64,000 nucleotides of DNA from Alkaliphilus peptidifermentans DSM 18978 (lineage in GTDB: Bacteria; Bacillota; Clostridia; Peptostreptococcales; Natronincolaceae): assembly GCF_900101495.1 (NCBI RefSeq), contig NZ_FMUS01000014.1:1-64000 (forward strand), in the 5' to 3' direction. The position numbers were made by a program, and so were the translations under genes. The notes beneath the pieces were generated by a model. It searched no databases, was not told where the DNA came from, and saw only the letters and a list, made by a program, of their open reading frames with translations. Numbering within the stretch: position 1 is the first letter of the stretch; the number at the start of each line of letters is the position of its first letter. Of the stretch, positions 38,315 to 46,379 are shown in pieces.

Positions 38315-38352
38315 TCATTCAGCATACAACATTTAACATTCAACATTTTATA
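38315..38352. repeat. Short heptad-repeat tract
   Basis: ATTCAGC-ATACAAC-ATTTAAC-ATTCAAC units of 7 bp, related to the other intergenic elements but without the GAAATTT core. Confidence 0.45.
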
Positions 38353-38463
38353 AATCTATTATGCAATTCTATTGTATTCCCTTTATTTACTGGTTATATG
38401 AAGTTCTATATCTCCTTATACTATTAAAGATGTAGCAGAATTATTGTACAAAGGAGGGTAAAT

Positions 38464-38733
38464 ATGCAGTATAATAATCCAAATCAAAACATGCAAGGAA
38501 ATCAACAGCAAAATATGCAAGGTGGACAAAATCAAGGAAATAAACAGCTGGATTCTCCAAACCTAAAAGTCTTAGAGGATCAATTGAATTATGAGTCAAT
38601 GATGACCAAAAAATTCACTAATTATGCCGAATATTGTACTGATACTGAGTTAAAAAACCTTTGTCAGCAAGCAGCACAAAAACACAAACAGCATTTTAAT
38701 GAGTTGTTAAATTATCTTAATGGATATCAATAA
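38464..38733 (+). CDS. Probable spore coat protein, CotF-like
   Basis: Eighty-nine residues: an N-terminal Q/N/G-rich tail (MQYNNPNQNMQGNQQQNMQG) and a helical C-terminal half (LEDQLNYESMMTKKFTNYAE, NLCQQAAQKHKQHFNELLNY) of the ferritin-like helix-hairpin type seen in CotF-related coat proteins. AAAGGAGGG precedes the ATG. The CotF-like gene follows 32 bases downstream, so they form a small coat operon. Confidence 0.75.
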   Translation: MQYNNPNQNMQGNQQQNMQGGQNQGNKQLDSPNLKVLEDQLNYESMMTKKFTNYAEYCTDTELKNLCQQAAQKHKQHFNELLNYLNGYQ

Positions 38734-38765
38734 TAGAATTAGTAATCATTAAGGAGGTAATACCT

Positions 38766-39044
38766 ATGAATCATCATAGATCCTTTTCAGAAAAAGAACT
38801 GATGAATGACTTACTGACATCAGAAAAGCAGGTTTGTTCTGCATATAACGTTGGAATAACTGAATCTTCATGTAGCAATTTAAGACAACATCTTACAAGC
38901 TGCTTAAATGATAGCCAACAAATTCAATATCAAATTTTTGATGCTATGCGTCAAAGAGGCTGGTACCAAATCAAAAAAGCAAATTCTCAAGATGTTATGA
39001 GCGCTAAGACTAAATATAATCAAGAAAAAACACAGCTTCAATAG
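38766..39044 (+). CDS. Spore coat protein, CotF family
   Basis: A 92-residue single CotF domain: SEKELMNDLLTSEKQVCSAY, a central NLRQHLTSCLNDSQQIQYQI helix, and FDAMRQRGWYQIKKAN. AAGGAGG precedes the ATG. It ends just before a terminator, in an operon with the preceding coat gene. Confidence 0.85.
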   Translation: MNHHRSFSEKELMNDLLTSEKQVCSAYNVGITESSCSNLRQHLTSCLNDSQQIQYQIFDAMRQRGWYQIKKANSQDVMSAKTKYNQEKTQLQ

Positions 39045-39052
39045 CAAATAAA

Positions 39053-39096
39053 AATAACCGGGTCTCATGGATTTTTCCTATGATTACCCGGTTATT
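39053..39096 (+). terminator. Intrinsic terminator of the coat operon
   Basis: AATAACCGGGT pairs perfectly with ACCCGGTTATT across 22 bases, followed by ATTT. Confidence 0.75.
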
Positions 39097-39228
39097 ATTT
39101 GAATCCTTCTCTATTCCACAGTTCTTCTAACATACTGCTCAGACTCTCAAATCCTTTCAACTGCGATACAAACAAAATCAAATTCAAATTCAAATTCATT
39201 TCAACGCATAATATTTTGATACGAAATA

Positions 39229-39538
39229 CATCTTACATCTTACATCTTACATCTTACATCTTACATCTTACATCTTACATCTTACATCTTACATCTTAAA
39301 TCTAAATTCTAAATTCTAAATTCTAAATTCTAAATTCTAAATTCTAAATTCTAAATCCAAAACCTAAATCCTAAATCCTAAATCCTAAATCTTAAATCTT
39401 AAATCTTAAATCTTAAATCTTAAATCTTAAATCTTAGATCTTAAATCTTAATTCTTAAATCTTAATTCTTAAATCTTAAATCTTAATTCTTAATTCTTAA
39501 TTCTTAAACCTTAATTCTTAAACCTTAATTCTTTAAAC
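39229..39538. repeat. Long 7-bp tandem array
   Basis: About 310 bases of 7-bp units that change stepwise along the array: CATCTTA, then AATTCTA, then AATCCTA, then AATCTTA and AATTCTTA-type. It is not a CRISPR (unit too short, no spacers). It lies between the coat operon and a plus-strand terminator. Confidence 0.9.
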
Positions 39539-39816
39539 AACTTCACACTTCTACTAATCAAATTTCCTTCAACCTTTTCTTCTACACCTGAACTGCTTCT
39601 TAGAGAAGGATTCATGGGAAGAAGTGTTATCTTCTTCTTGTTCTTATTATATCACCTTTTTTGCTATTTTACAATCTTTTTTCATAATTTTCTGATTTTT
39701 GCTGATGGTAATTTTTTACACTAAAAGATAAAAAGCACACCGTTACTTATGATACGATTCGCCGTAACGGGTATAACGGCGGTTTTTTTATTAGAATAAA
39801 GCTATTATATCATTCC
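39539..39816. other. Gene-free stretch with one terminator
   Basis: No convincing ORF. A plus-strand hairpin CGCCGT/ACGGCG with TTTTTTT at 39760-39790 ends some transcript entering from the left; its source is not visible, so a small RNA in 39.54-39.79 kb is possible but unsupported. Confidence 0.4.
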
Positions 39817-39915
39817 TTAAGGTATCAATCTACAATCCTCAATCTTAAAATCTCCAAAGTTTGTTAATTCAAGTTCAGGGCAATCCAACAAAATATCTTC
39901 CTTAATTTTAAACAC
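39817..39915 (-). CDS. 32-residue peptide downstream of the hydrolase
   Basis: A GTG start 4 bases after the hydrolase stop, with GGAGATGAAGGG as ribosome site, opens 32 codons encoding an acidic peptide with two cysteines (ILLDCPELELTNFGDF in the middle). The tight spacing supports translation. It could be a small functional peptide or a remnant of a larger gene. No family recognised. Confidence 0.4.
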   Translation of the reverse strand: MFKIKEDILLDCPELELTNFGDFKIEDCRLIP

Positions 39916-39919
39916 TTTT

Positions 39920-40963
39920 TTATCCCTTCATCTCCTCACTATTAAGAATACTAATAAATTCTTCTTTTACTTTGTCTACCTCAAATAATAGTCCAATATG
40001 TCCCGCATCGTAGCTAATATTATGTTTGCTTTTAAAAAAGTTTCTTAATTCTTGGACCCTTCTAAATCTAATTAACTTATCATATTTACCACCTATTGAT
40101 ATTACCTTTTCTGGAGGAATAATCGAATCATAATCTAATAATTCTATAGGTCTATACAGTTCTTCAAAATCAATTCCATTTTGAATCCACTTCTGCTTTT
40201 TCTCATTAAGACCCGGACATACAGTTAAATATTTCAAAGTTTCTGGCATACGGGCTCCCGCTTGCCCCATACAGTATAAGTCTGCTCTGTTATCGCATGT
40301 ACCTAAAAAACTAATTATATGTCCTCCCAAACTAAATCCTGCAACAATAACTTTTTCATAATTTTCCTTTGCATAGGATATAACCTGTGACACATCATGC
40401 ACCCCTTGTCTGAAACCCTCTATTGTAACAATAGGATATGAATCAAAAATGTAGGCTCCTGAATAGGGTTGATGCTCGGGACTTCTTCTCATATGATAGG
40501 GTAAATGTACAGCTAATATTTCTATATTTGGATTTTCAGCAATTAGAGGACTAAACAAATACTTTATTTCCTTATCATAACTCCTTTCAGAGAAACCATG
40601 AAGATAAATAATACATGTTTTAAATTTATTAATATTCTTACTACTAACTCTTTCAAAGTATATATTGTTATTAGTAGGTAAAGATTCATATGTTTTTTCA
40701 AATTCATCTATAGGTTTATATTTGGATTTCATACTATATATACTGATTTCAAGATTTGATTTTTCTTTTAACTCAATAAATTTAGGAGAACTATAATATT
40801 CACATTTACTAAATACGTTTAATCTAGAATACATTGATTTTATCTTGTTAGCATCAAATCCTCTGCAGTTATGAAATTTTGCTGTATTTTCTTTTTTTCT
40901 GTTTATATATTTAAAAAAATTCACCCCTAAATTCTCTATTGTATTAGATAATAATCTGTTCAT
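39920..40963 (-). CDS. Alpha/beta hydrolase
   Basis: A 347-residue alpha/beta hydrolase. IIYLHGFSERSYDKE marks the oxyanion strand; the nucleophile elbow is VAGFSLGGHIISF (GxSxG), Asp lies in SIGGKYDKLIR and His in SYDAGHIGLL. No signal peptide. The first 100 residues are unusual. It follows the TetR gene by 10 bases, so an inducible esterase/lipase for a compound sensed by TetR is likely. Confidence 0.83.
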   Translation of the reverse strand: MNRLLSNTIENLGVNFFKYINRKKENTAKFHNCRGFDANKIKSMYSRLNVFSKCEYYSSPKFIELKEKSNLEISIYSMKSKYKPIDEFEKTYESLPTNNNIYFERVSSKNINKFKTCIIYLHGFSERSYDKEIKYLFSPLIAENPNIEILAVHLPYHMRRSPEHQPYSGAYIFDSYPIVTIEGFRQGVHDVSQVISYAKENYEKVIVAGFSLGGHIISFLGTCDNRADLYCMGQAGARMPETLKYLTVCPGLNEKKQKWIQNGIDFEELYRPIELLDYDSIIPPEKVISIGGKYDKLIRFRRVQELRNFFKSKHNISYDAGHIGLLFEVDKVKEEFISILNSEEMKG

Positions 40964-40973
40964 TTAAGACCCC

Positions 40974-41573
40974 CTATATTTCTGTATAATCACAAATTCT
41001 ATCTATTAGAAATTCTATAATTATTGGATATCTACCTTCCCCTATCTCTCCTTTATGAAACCATAAGTAAACTAATGAACGTAGGGACTCAATAACTATA
41101 TTTATATCAGTATCCTTTATTAACCCTTTTTCTTTCCAATGTTGAATAAGCTCTATTATAGGATTTAATGACTTTTCACGTTCTTTTATCAATTCCTCTT
41201 CTGTCATCTGCTTAGTTATAAAACTATACTCATCTTTAACTAATATTGTTTTCATTATTGGATTAGCCTGTAATTCTTCAATTATTGTATAATAGAACCC
41301 CCTAAGTGCATTTTTAGGTTCGTCTATATTAGCAATCATTTTATTGTAAATTTTATTACGTATTTCATTCCTTTCATTCTCAAGTATTATAAGAAACAGT
41401 TCTTCTTTTGAATTAAAAAACTTGTAAAACATACCACTCGATATTCCTATTTCTTCCGTTAAGTCTCTTATTCCAAACTTCTTGTAACCATATTTGATAA
41501 ACAGCTCTTTTCCTTTTATTATTAGTTGATTCTTTATAATTTCAGTTTCTTTTTGTGTAAAACCTTTTGACAA
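40974..41573 (-). CDS. TetR/AcrR family regulator
   Basis: A 199-residue TetR protein with the HTH at about residues 27-50 (FGIRDLTEEIGISSGMFYKF). The ligand domain is diverged. A near-perfect 23-bp palindrome 42 bases upstream is the likely operator, so it should repress itself and the hydrolase gene behind it. Confidence 0.88.
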   Translation of the reverse strand: MSKGFTQKETEIIKNQLIIKGKELFIKYGYKKFGIRDLTEEIGISSGMFYKFFNSKEELFLIILENERNEIRNKIYNKMIANIDEPKNALRGFYYTIIEELQANPIMKTILVKDEYSFITKQMTEEELIKEREKSLNPIIELIQHWKEKGLIKDTDINIVIESLRSLVYLWFHKGEIGEGRYPIIIEFLIDRICDYTEI

Positions 41574-41614
41574 CTATTCATTCCTCCTGTACTAAGTATT
41601 AAACTATACTAATA

Positions 41615-41637
41615 CATATGAACAACTTGTTCATATG
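41615..41637. promoter_or_regulatory. Palindromic TetR operator
   Basis: Arms CATATGAACAA and TTGTTCATATG, perfect over 11 bp with a single central base, placed just upstream of the TetR start. A further half-site (ATGTTCATAT) follows at once. Confidence 0.65.
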
Positions 41638-41688
41638 TTCATATAGTTACTATTATTCTATATTCTCTTATTTCAAAAGTCAACAATT

Positions 41689-41850
41689 TTAATAAAGTTT
41701 TTGCAATTGAAATGTAAAGTAATTTGCTCCACCTTTTGGATATTTAGGTATTTGTTGAAGATAAGCACAGGTAGCCTGTCTAGGTAAGTTAATCAACCCT
41801 TCATCATATCCTGGGCTAGATGTTTGCGGGTACCCTGGCCAATAGTTCAT
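41689..41850 (-). CDS. Small proline/tyrosine-rich ORF, possibly a gene fragment
   Basis: Fifty-three codons from ATG 41850, rich in Y, P and Q (MNYWPGYPQTSSPGYDEG, then QQIPKYPKGGANYFTFQLQK). Composition is protein-like and reminiscent of spore-surface proteins, but the ribosome site is weak. It abuts decayed transposase sequence, so it may be the cut end of a larger gene. Confidence 0.35.
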   Translation of the reverse strand: MNYWPGYPQTSSPGYDEGLINLPRQATCAYLQQIPKYPKGGANYFTFQLQKLY

Positions 41851-41932
41851 AGGCTACTCTCAAGATAACAAAAACTGAATTTACTAAGGGCTGCCATTTT
41901 AAAGCTCAGAAGAATTACTGCTAAAACTAGCT

Positions 41933-42055
41933 GATTATGTTAATTGGTTTAATAATATCAGAATTCATTCAACATTAGGCTAATTAAGCCCTTATTCAAT
42001 ATAAAGCACATAACCTTAAAAAAACTGTCTAATTAAGTGTTGACAATCCAGCTTA
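41933..42055 (+). pseudogene. Decayed IS3-family transposase C-terminus
   Basis: The plus strand reads DYVNWFNNIRIHSTLG, stop, LSP, further stops, then LKKTV-like sequence and a TGTCTAATT-AAGTGTTGACA end. This is the standard end of IS3-group OrfB (YxxWFNxxRIHxxLGYLSP) with the Tyr codon turned into TAA and later stops. Only the last 40 codons remain. Confidence 0.65.
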
Positions 42056-42056
42056 C

Positions 42057-42518
42057 CTATTTTATTGGTACATAAAAGTATATTTTAGAATTGTGGTCAT
42101 CGGGTTTGAAGTTTTCATTATAGTATTCAAAATCATAATTATCAGCAACTTTAAGTCCAGCTTTAGGAAGCCATTTACTAAATATCTCACCAACTGTCTT
42201 ATGTACATCTTCAAGTACAGAATCTATTGTAAATACAGCATACCTATTACTTGGTATCTTTATACTTACCATACCCTCCGGAACATCACTATCATCTTCA
42301 ACCTCAACCCCTGCAACATATATGAACTCTCCAGTTTCATTAATTTTTTCTGTCCAGGTATCATAGCCATATCTACTACTACCTATCCTATTCTTAATTT
42401 CTTTTAATCTCATAATAAAATTATCCCATAATGTAATAATTTCATTATTTTGATTTTTTCCCTCATACATTACTCCAACTAAAGTAAATCCCTCTTTTTC
42501 AATTATCTCTGGCATCAT
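42057..42518 (-). CDS. GyrI-like effector-binding domain protein
   Basis: A 153-residue stand-alone GyrI-like/AraC effector-binding domain (EKEGFTLVGVMYEGKNQN, YGYDTWTEKINETGEFIYVA, VEVEDDSDVPEGMVSIKIPS). It is closely similar to the C-terminal half of the AraC regulator at 42834 and appears to be a tandem duplication that lost the DNA-binding half. The ATG at 42518 follows GGAGGAG. It ends 2 bases from the IS3 remnant. It may bind a small molecule or titrate its paralog. Confidence 0.78.
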   Translation of the reverse strand: MMPEIIEKEGFTLVGVMYEGKNQNNEIITLWDNFIMRLKEIKNRIGSSRYGYDTWTEKINETGEFIYVAGVEVEDDSDVPEGMVSIKIPSNRYAVFTIDSVLEDVHKTVGEIFSKWLPKAGLKVADNYDFEYYNENFKPDDHNSKIYFYVPIK

Positions 42519-42833
42519 AATAATACTCCTCCCTTTCGTGTTTTTAGTACTTATCAACTAATAATTACTTGTCTATATAAGCATTGATGTATTATAGGAA
42601 TAATACTATAATTCATTAAGACCTATAGACAATATTTTATCAGTATAATTTTTAACTTTTTTGATATTAATTGCTATGTTTAAATTTGAGTAAATCATGT
42701 GAAAGCACAATAGAAAGTTAGAACTGTAAAAAGGTTGTAATATAGAATGGAGTTTTAGTGAGTAATGCCTCAAGAGGTAGCCTTTATTGCCCGATTGAAC
42801 ATTTATCATATCTCAGAGTTTTCAAGCTAAGCA
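42519..42833. other. Gene-free gap between GyrI-like paralogs
   Basis: A 67-codon open frame at 42606-42809 has no ribosome site and no protein-like pattern; I see no feature here apart from the leader of the GyrI-like gene. Confidence 0.4.
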
Positions 42834-43694
42834 TTATTTTATAGGTACATAAAAGTATACTTCGGAATTCTCATCATTAGGTATAAATCCTTCATTAAAG
42901 AATTCAAAATCGTAATTATCATCAAGCTCAAGGCCAGCCATTGGAAGCCATTTACTATATATATCACTTATTGATTTCCCTACATCTTCAATTAATGAGT
43001 TAATTGAAAACATAGCATATTTATTCCTTGGTACCTTTATGTATACCATACCTTCCGGTAAATCACTTTCGTCTTCAACTTCAACTCCAGCAATATAAGT
43101 AAACTCTCCAGTTTCGTTAATTTTATCTGTCCACGTATTATAACCATAGCTTACTTTATCATTTACTCTATGCTTAATTTCTTTTAACCTAAGAAAAAAT
43201 TTATGCAATAACATAGGAATTTCACTGTTATCGTTTTTACCTTCATACTTCATTCCAACTAATGTAAACCCTTCTTTATAAACTATTTTTGGTACCATAG
43301 AACTAGCACCTTCTTTAATATTTAGTATTTTTTCTGTCAACAACACCTTGTCTAAGTAAATTTTATGAATGCCACTTTGTCTATACACATATGGTGTCTC
43401 ACCGTACATATCCTTAAAGGCTCGTGTAAATGACTCTTGAGATGAATAACTAAATCTAATAGCGATATCTAGTATCCCTTCATCTGTATATAATAGTTCT
43501 TCGGCTGCTTTAGTGAGCCTTCTTCTTCGTAAATAACCATTTAAAGTGGTTCCTGATACAGCTTTAAAGATTCTTAGAAAGTGATACTTTGAAAAATTAG
43601 ACATCTCAATTACCTGATTTAAGGAAATCTCTTCATTTAAATTTTCTTCAATAAAGCTTATGACATCTAATACACTTTGTAAATAGTAGTTCAA
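42834..43694 (-). CDS. AraC family regulator with GyrI-like domain
   Basis: A 286-residue protein: two HTH motifs at about residues 1-100 (EEISLNQVIEMSNFSKYHFL and ILDIAIRFSYSSQESFTRAF), then a GyrI-like effector domain (about 130-286). The start is placed at TTG 43694 behind AAGGGG, giving the usual LNYYLQSVLDVISFIEENL start; a longer ATG frame to 43748 has no ribosome site. Similar proteins sense drugs or other amphipathic compounds. Paralogous effector domain downstream. Confidence 0.85.
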   Translation of the reverse strand: MNYYLQSVLDVISFIEENLNEEISLNQVIEMSNFSKYHFLRIFKAVSGTTLNGYLRRRRLTKAAEELLYTDEGILDIAIRFSYSSQESFTRAFKDMYGETPYVYRQSGIHKIYLDKVLLTEKILNIKEGASSMVPKIVYKEGFTLVGMKYEGKNDNSEIPMLLHKFFLRLKEIKHRVNDKVSYGYNTWTDKINETGEFTYIAGVEVEDESDLPEGMVYIKVPRNKYAMFSINSLIEDVGKSISDIYSKWLPMAGLELDDNYDFEFFNEGFIPNDENSEVYFYVPIK

Positions 43695-43841
43695 TCCAAT
43701 ACGCCCCTTCTCACAAAAAACGCAGTCATTTATGATACGGTTCACCACATTATATTCTGAATTTATTTTCAGTACTATTATACTAGCAGATTACAAATAC
43801 TATTTAGATCTTGAAAACCAATCCCAATAAAGTACCTAAAA

Positions 43842-44143
43842 CTAGACCTCAACATCCCCGAGTAGACGTAGTAGTCTCTTCTGCTGTGGAGATGTGGTCA
43901 AATGAATCTTTTTGTCCATCATATCCGCATAAGTAAAGCTTACGGAGATGGACACTCCTCCCATCCACTTTTCCCCAGCGATGGTCCCAATCTGTTTTTC
44001 CCAATAACATGACTTAAGATCAAAACGTCCCTCACCGTAGGACTATATCCTCTCTTATGATTAAACCCATCAATGGCCAGTAAAACTGCTAGTTTTCTAT
44101 CCTTTTCTCCTGCATTTTCAACCCTTCCCCTTATTTTCGCTTC
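43842..44143 (-). pseudogene. Broken LexA-like gene behind an SOS box
   Basis: One minus frame reads EKDRKLAVLLAIDGFNHKRG then YSPTVRDVLILSHV, the LexA-type winged-helix start (GYSPTVRE). It ends at a stop; an overlapping frame continues with VSISVSFTYADMMDKKIHLT and QQKRLLRLLGDVEV. Two or more frameshifts are needed to join them, and no good start codon is left. It looks like a decayed SOS-induced HTH gene, perhaps once tied to a Y-family polymerase cassette. Confidence 0.4.
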
Positions 44144-44144
44144 C

Positions 44145-44156
44145 GAACATGCGTTC
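44145..44156. promoter_or_regulatory. LexA (DinR) box
   Basis: GAACGCATGTTC, an exact GAAC-N4-GTTC with purine/pyrimidine positions as in the Gram-positive SOS box. It lies directly after a minus-strand promoter, the usual repression position. Confidence 0.65.
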
Positions 44157-44163
44157 TAGTCTT

Positions 44164-44192
44164 ATTTTACTTAAATTTACCTCGTTTGTAAA
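44164..44192 (-). promoter_or_regulatory. Promoter controlled by the LexA box
   Basis: TTTACA (44192-44187), a 17-base spacer, TAAAAT (44169-44164). Confidence 0.5.
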
Positions 44193-44307
44193 GAGTCAAC
44201 TTTGCATTATACTTAATTTTGGAAATTCATAATCGCTAAAATTATAAAGATTGATATTAGCAGAGGGTAAGGAAGTGATTGAAAGAGTTTATAACCTACA
44301 TTTATTA

Positions 44308-45495
44308 TTAACTACCTTTTGTAGGTATGAGAGTCCTGTTTAATCTATATAATGCTTCTTGTAGAGTTGCTTTTGGACAAGCTATATTCATTCTAACAAA
44401 TCCATCCCCCCCCTCACCAAAGCTGTGTCCTTGACTTAGTAATAATTTTCCATCTTTAATTAAACCCTCTGCTAAAATATGATTATCCAAGTTTAATCCA
44501 TTGAAGTTTAACCATACTAAATATGTTCCTTCCATTTTAATAGCTTGAACCTCAGGAATATTTTCTTTCAGATACTTACATAAAAACTGGTAGTTTTCTT
44601 CACAATAGCCCACCATTTGGTTTAGCCATTCTTCACATTCTGTATATGCAGCCTGCAAAGCAGCAATCCCCAATAGATTAGGTTTATTGATACCATCACA
44701 TGCTAGAACTCTTTTAAAGCTTTCCCTTAATTGATTATTGGGAATAATGGTATTTGATATTTCCAAACCCGCCATGTTAAAAGCCTTATGAGGAGAAGTA
44801 CAGATGATGCTATTTTCTGAGAACGTTTCAGAAATAGTAGCAAAGGATGTATGCTTATTTCCACTAAAAACAATTTCAGCATGAATTTCATCAGACACAA
44901 TAATCGTATTATTCTTAATACACAGTTCTCCTAGTCTTATTAATTCTTCTTGATTCCAGACCCTCCCTACTGGATTATGCGGGCTGCAAAGTATCATTAA
45001 TTTCACTTCTTCATCAAGCTTTTTTTCCAAATCATCAAAATCCATTTCGTATGTTTCACCATTAAATTTCAATGGATTATTGACAACTTGCCTTCCATTA
45101 TCCTGTATTACATAGAAGAAGGTTGCAAACACTGGAGATTGAATCATAATTTTGTCACCAGGATTAGTAAAGGTTCTTATAATTCTACTCAAAGTAGACA
45201 CTACATTACCACCAAAAACAATCCACTCTTTTTGTATATCCCACTGGTGTTTCTTCTTCATCCAGCGGACTATAGCTTGATAGTATTGATCATAGCCACC
45301 TGCGTATCCTAGAATGCCATGCTCAATCTTTTTGTGAATGGCGTCTCGAATCGGTTGAGGTGTTTTAAAATCCATATCCGCTACCCACATTGGTAATAGT
45401 CCTTTTTCTTTCACCCCCAAACGTTCTTCTATGCCATCCCACTTAAGAGAATCCGTGTTAACCCGATTCACCACTTCATCAAAGTTATACTTCAT
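44308..45495 (-). CDS. PatB/MalY-type C-S lyase (cystathionine beta-lyase)
   Basis: A 395-residue fold-type I PLP enzyme. Marks: MWVADMDFKTPQPI, the PLP lysine in TSPHKAFNMAGLEIS, and FGEGGDGFVRMNIACPK at the C-terminus. PatB/MalY enzymes cleave cystathionine or cysteine. The start at 45495 follows GGTGGATGTGG. It is the last gene after an ABC importer in the same direction, which would supply cystine or a related amino acid, though a terminator stem separates them. Confidence 0.88.
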   Translation of the reverse strand: MKYNFDEVVNRVNTDSLKWDGIEERLGVKEKGLLPMWVADMDFKTPQPIRDAIHKKIEHGILGYAGGYDQYYQAIVRWMKKKHQWDIQKEWIVFGGNVVSTLSRIIRTFTNPGDKIMIQSPVFATFFYVIQDNGRQVVNNPLKFNGETYEMDFDDLEKKLDEEVKLMILCSPHNPVGRVWNQEELIRLGELCIKNNTIIVSDEIHAEIVFSGNKHTSFATISETFSENSIICTSPHKAFNMAGLEISNTIIPNNQLRESFKRVLACDGINKPNLLGIAALQAAYTECEEWLNQMVGYCEENYQFLCKYLKENIPEVQAIKMEGTYLVWLNFNGLNLDNHILAEGLIKDGKLLLSQGHSFGEGGDGFVRMNIACPKATLQEALYRLNRTLIPTKGS

Positions 45496-45593
45496 ACCAC
45501 ATCCACCTTTCCTACTAACTTTTTTATAAATAGTATCATTACAATACATATGCTCTAATGCCAATATTTCAACCTTTATATCGAAGATAGTAA

Positions 45594-45632
45594 AACGAGA
45601 CCACCTTAACTTTCTAAGTAGTCTCGCTAATT
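45594..45632 (-). terminator. Terminator between ATPase and lyase genes
   Basis: AGCGAGACTACTT pairs with AAGGTGGTCTCGTT imperfectly and is followed by TTAC; read-through to the lyase gene is possible. Confidence 0.6.
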
Positions 45633-45635
45633 CTT

Positions 45636-46370
45636 TTATGAGCTCAATCGACTGATAAACTTTGTGATTCTCGGACTTGTTGGGGATAGAAGTATTTCTT
45701 CTGGTGTTCCTTCCTGAAGTATTTTACCATCATCCATGAACAGTATTTTATCAGCTACATCCTTTGCAAAGCTCATTTCATGTGTCACAATAACCATAGT
45801 CATATTTTCCTTGGCTAGCTTTTTAATGAGTTCTAGGACTTCACCCACTAGCTCTGGATCTAAAGAAGATGTAGGCTCATCAAATAAAATGACTTTCGGA
45901 TTTACCGCTAAAGCCCTGCCTATTGAAATTCTTTGCTGTTGCCCACCTGATAGTTTGGAAGGGTAAACATTCCTTTTATCTTCTAGTCCTACCTTCCTTA
46001 ATATGTCCATACCCATTTCTATAGCACTTCTTTTATCTATTTTTTTTATTAATACCAAAGACTCTATAATGTTTTCAAGGGCAGTTTTATTTTTAAACAG
46101 ATTAAAGCTTTGAAAAACCATAGCTGTAGATTTTCTAAGTTTATATATCTCTTGTTTTGTAATGGTCTTTGCGTCTAAGTCTAACTGGTCTATCATTATT
46201 TTCCCTTCATCTGGTTTTTCTAGGTAATTAATACACCTTAGTAGGGTTGATTTTCCCGTTCCCGAGGGTCCAATGATAGCCTTTACCTCTCCTTGCTTAA
46301 TTTCTAGGTCGACGCCCTTTAAAACCTTTAAATCTCCAAAGCTTTTATGAATGTTCGTTAATTTTAGCAT
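45636..46370 (-). CDS. Amino-acid ABC transporter ATPase
   Basis: A 244-residue ATPase with Walker A GPSGTGKSTLLR, signature LSGGQQQRISIGRAL, Walker B VILFDEPTSSLDPE and the H-loop VTHEMSF. It is of the polar amino-acid (GlnQ/TcyC) type. The start at 46370 follows AGGTGAG. It is the third gene of a binding protein-permease-ATPase operon. Confidence 0.93.
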   Translation of the reverse strand: MLKLTNIHKSFGDLKVLKGVDLEIKQGEVKAIIGPSGTGKSTLLRCINYLEKPDEGKIMIDQLDLDAKTITKQEIYKLRKSTAMVFQSFNLFKNKTALENIIESLVLIKKIDKRSAIEMGMDILRKVGLEDKRNVYPSKLSGGQQQRISIGRALAVNPKVILFDEPTSSLDPELVGEVLELIKKLAKENMTMVIVTHEMSFAKDVADKILFMDDGKILQEGTPEEILLSPTSPRITKFISRLSS

Positions 46371-46379
46371 TAATCTCAC

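Noticed and set aside
39229-39538. CRISPR array
   Set aside because: The unit is 7 bp with no spacers and no cas gene is near.
42606-42809. 67-codon minus-strand ORF
   Set aside because: No ribosome site, irregular composition, sits in the leader of the GyrI-like gene.
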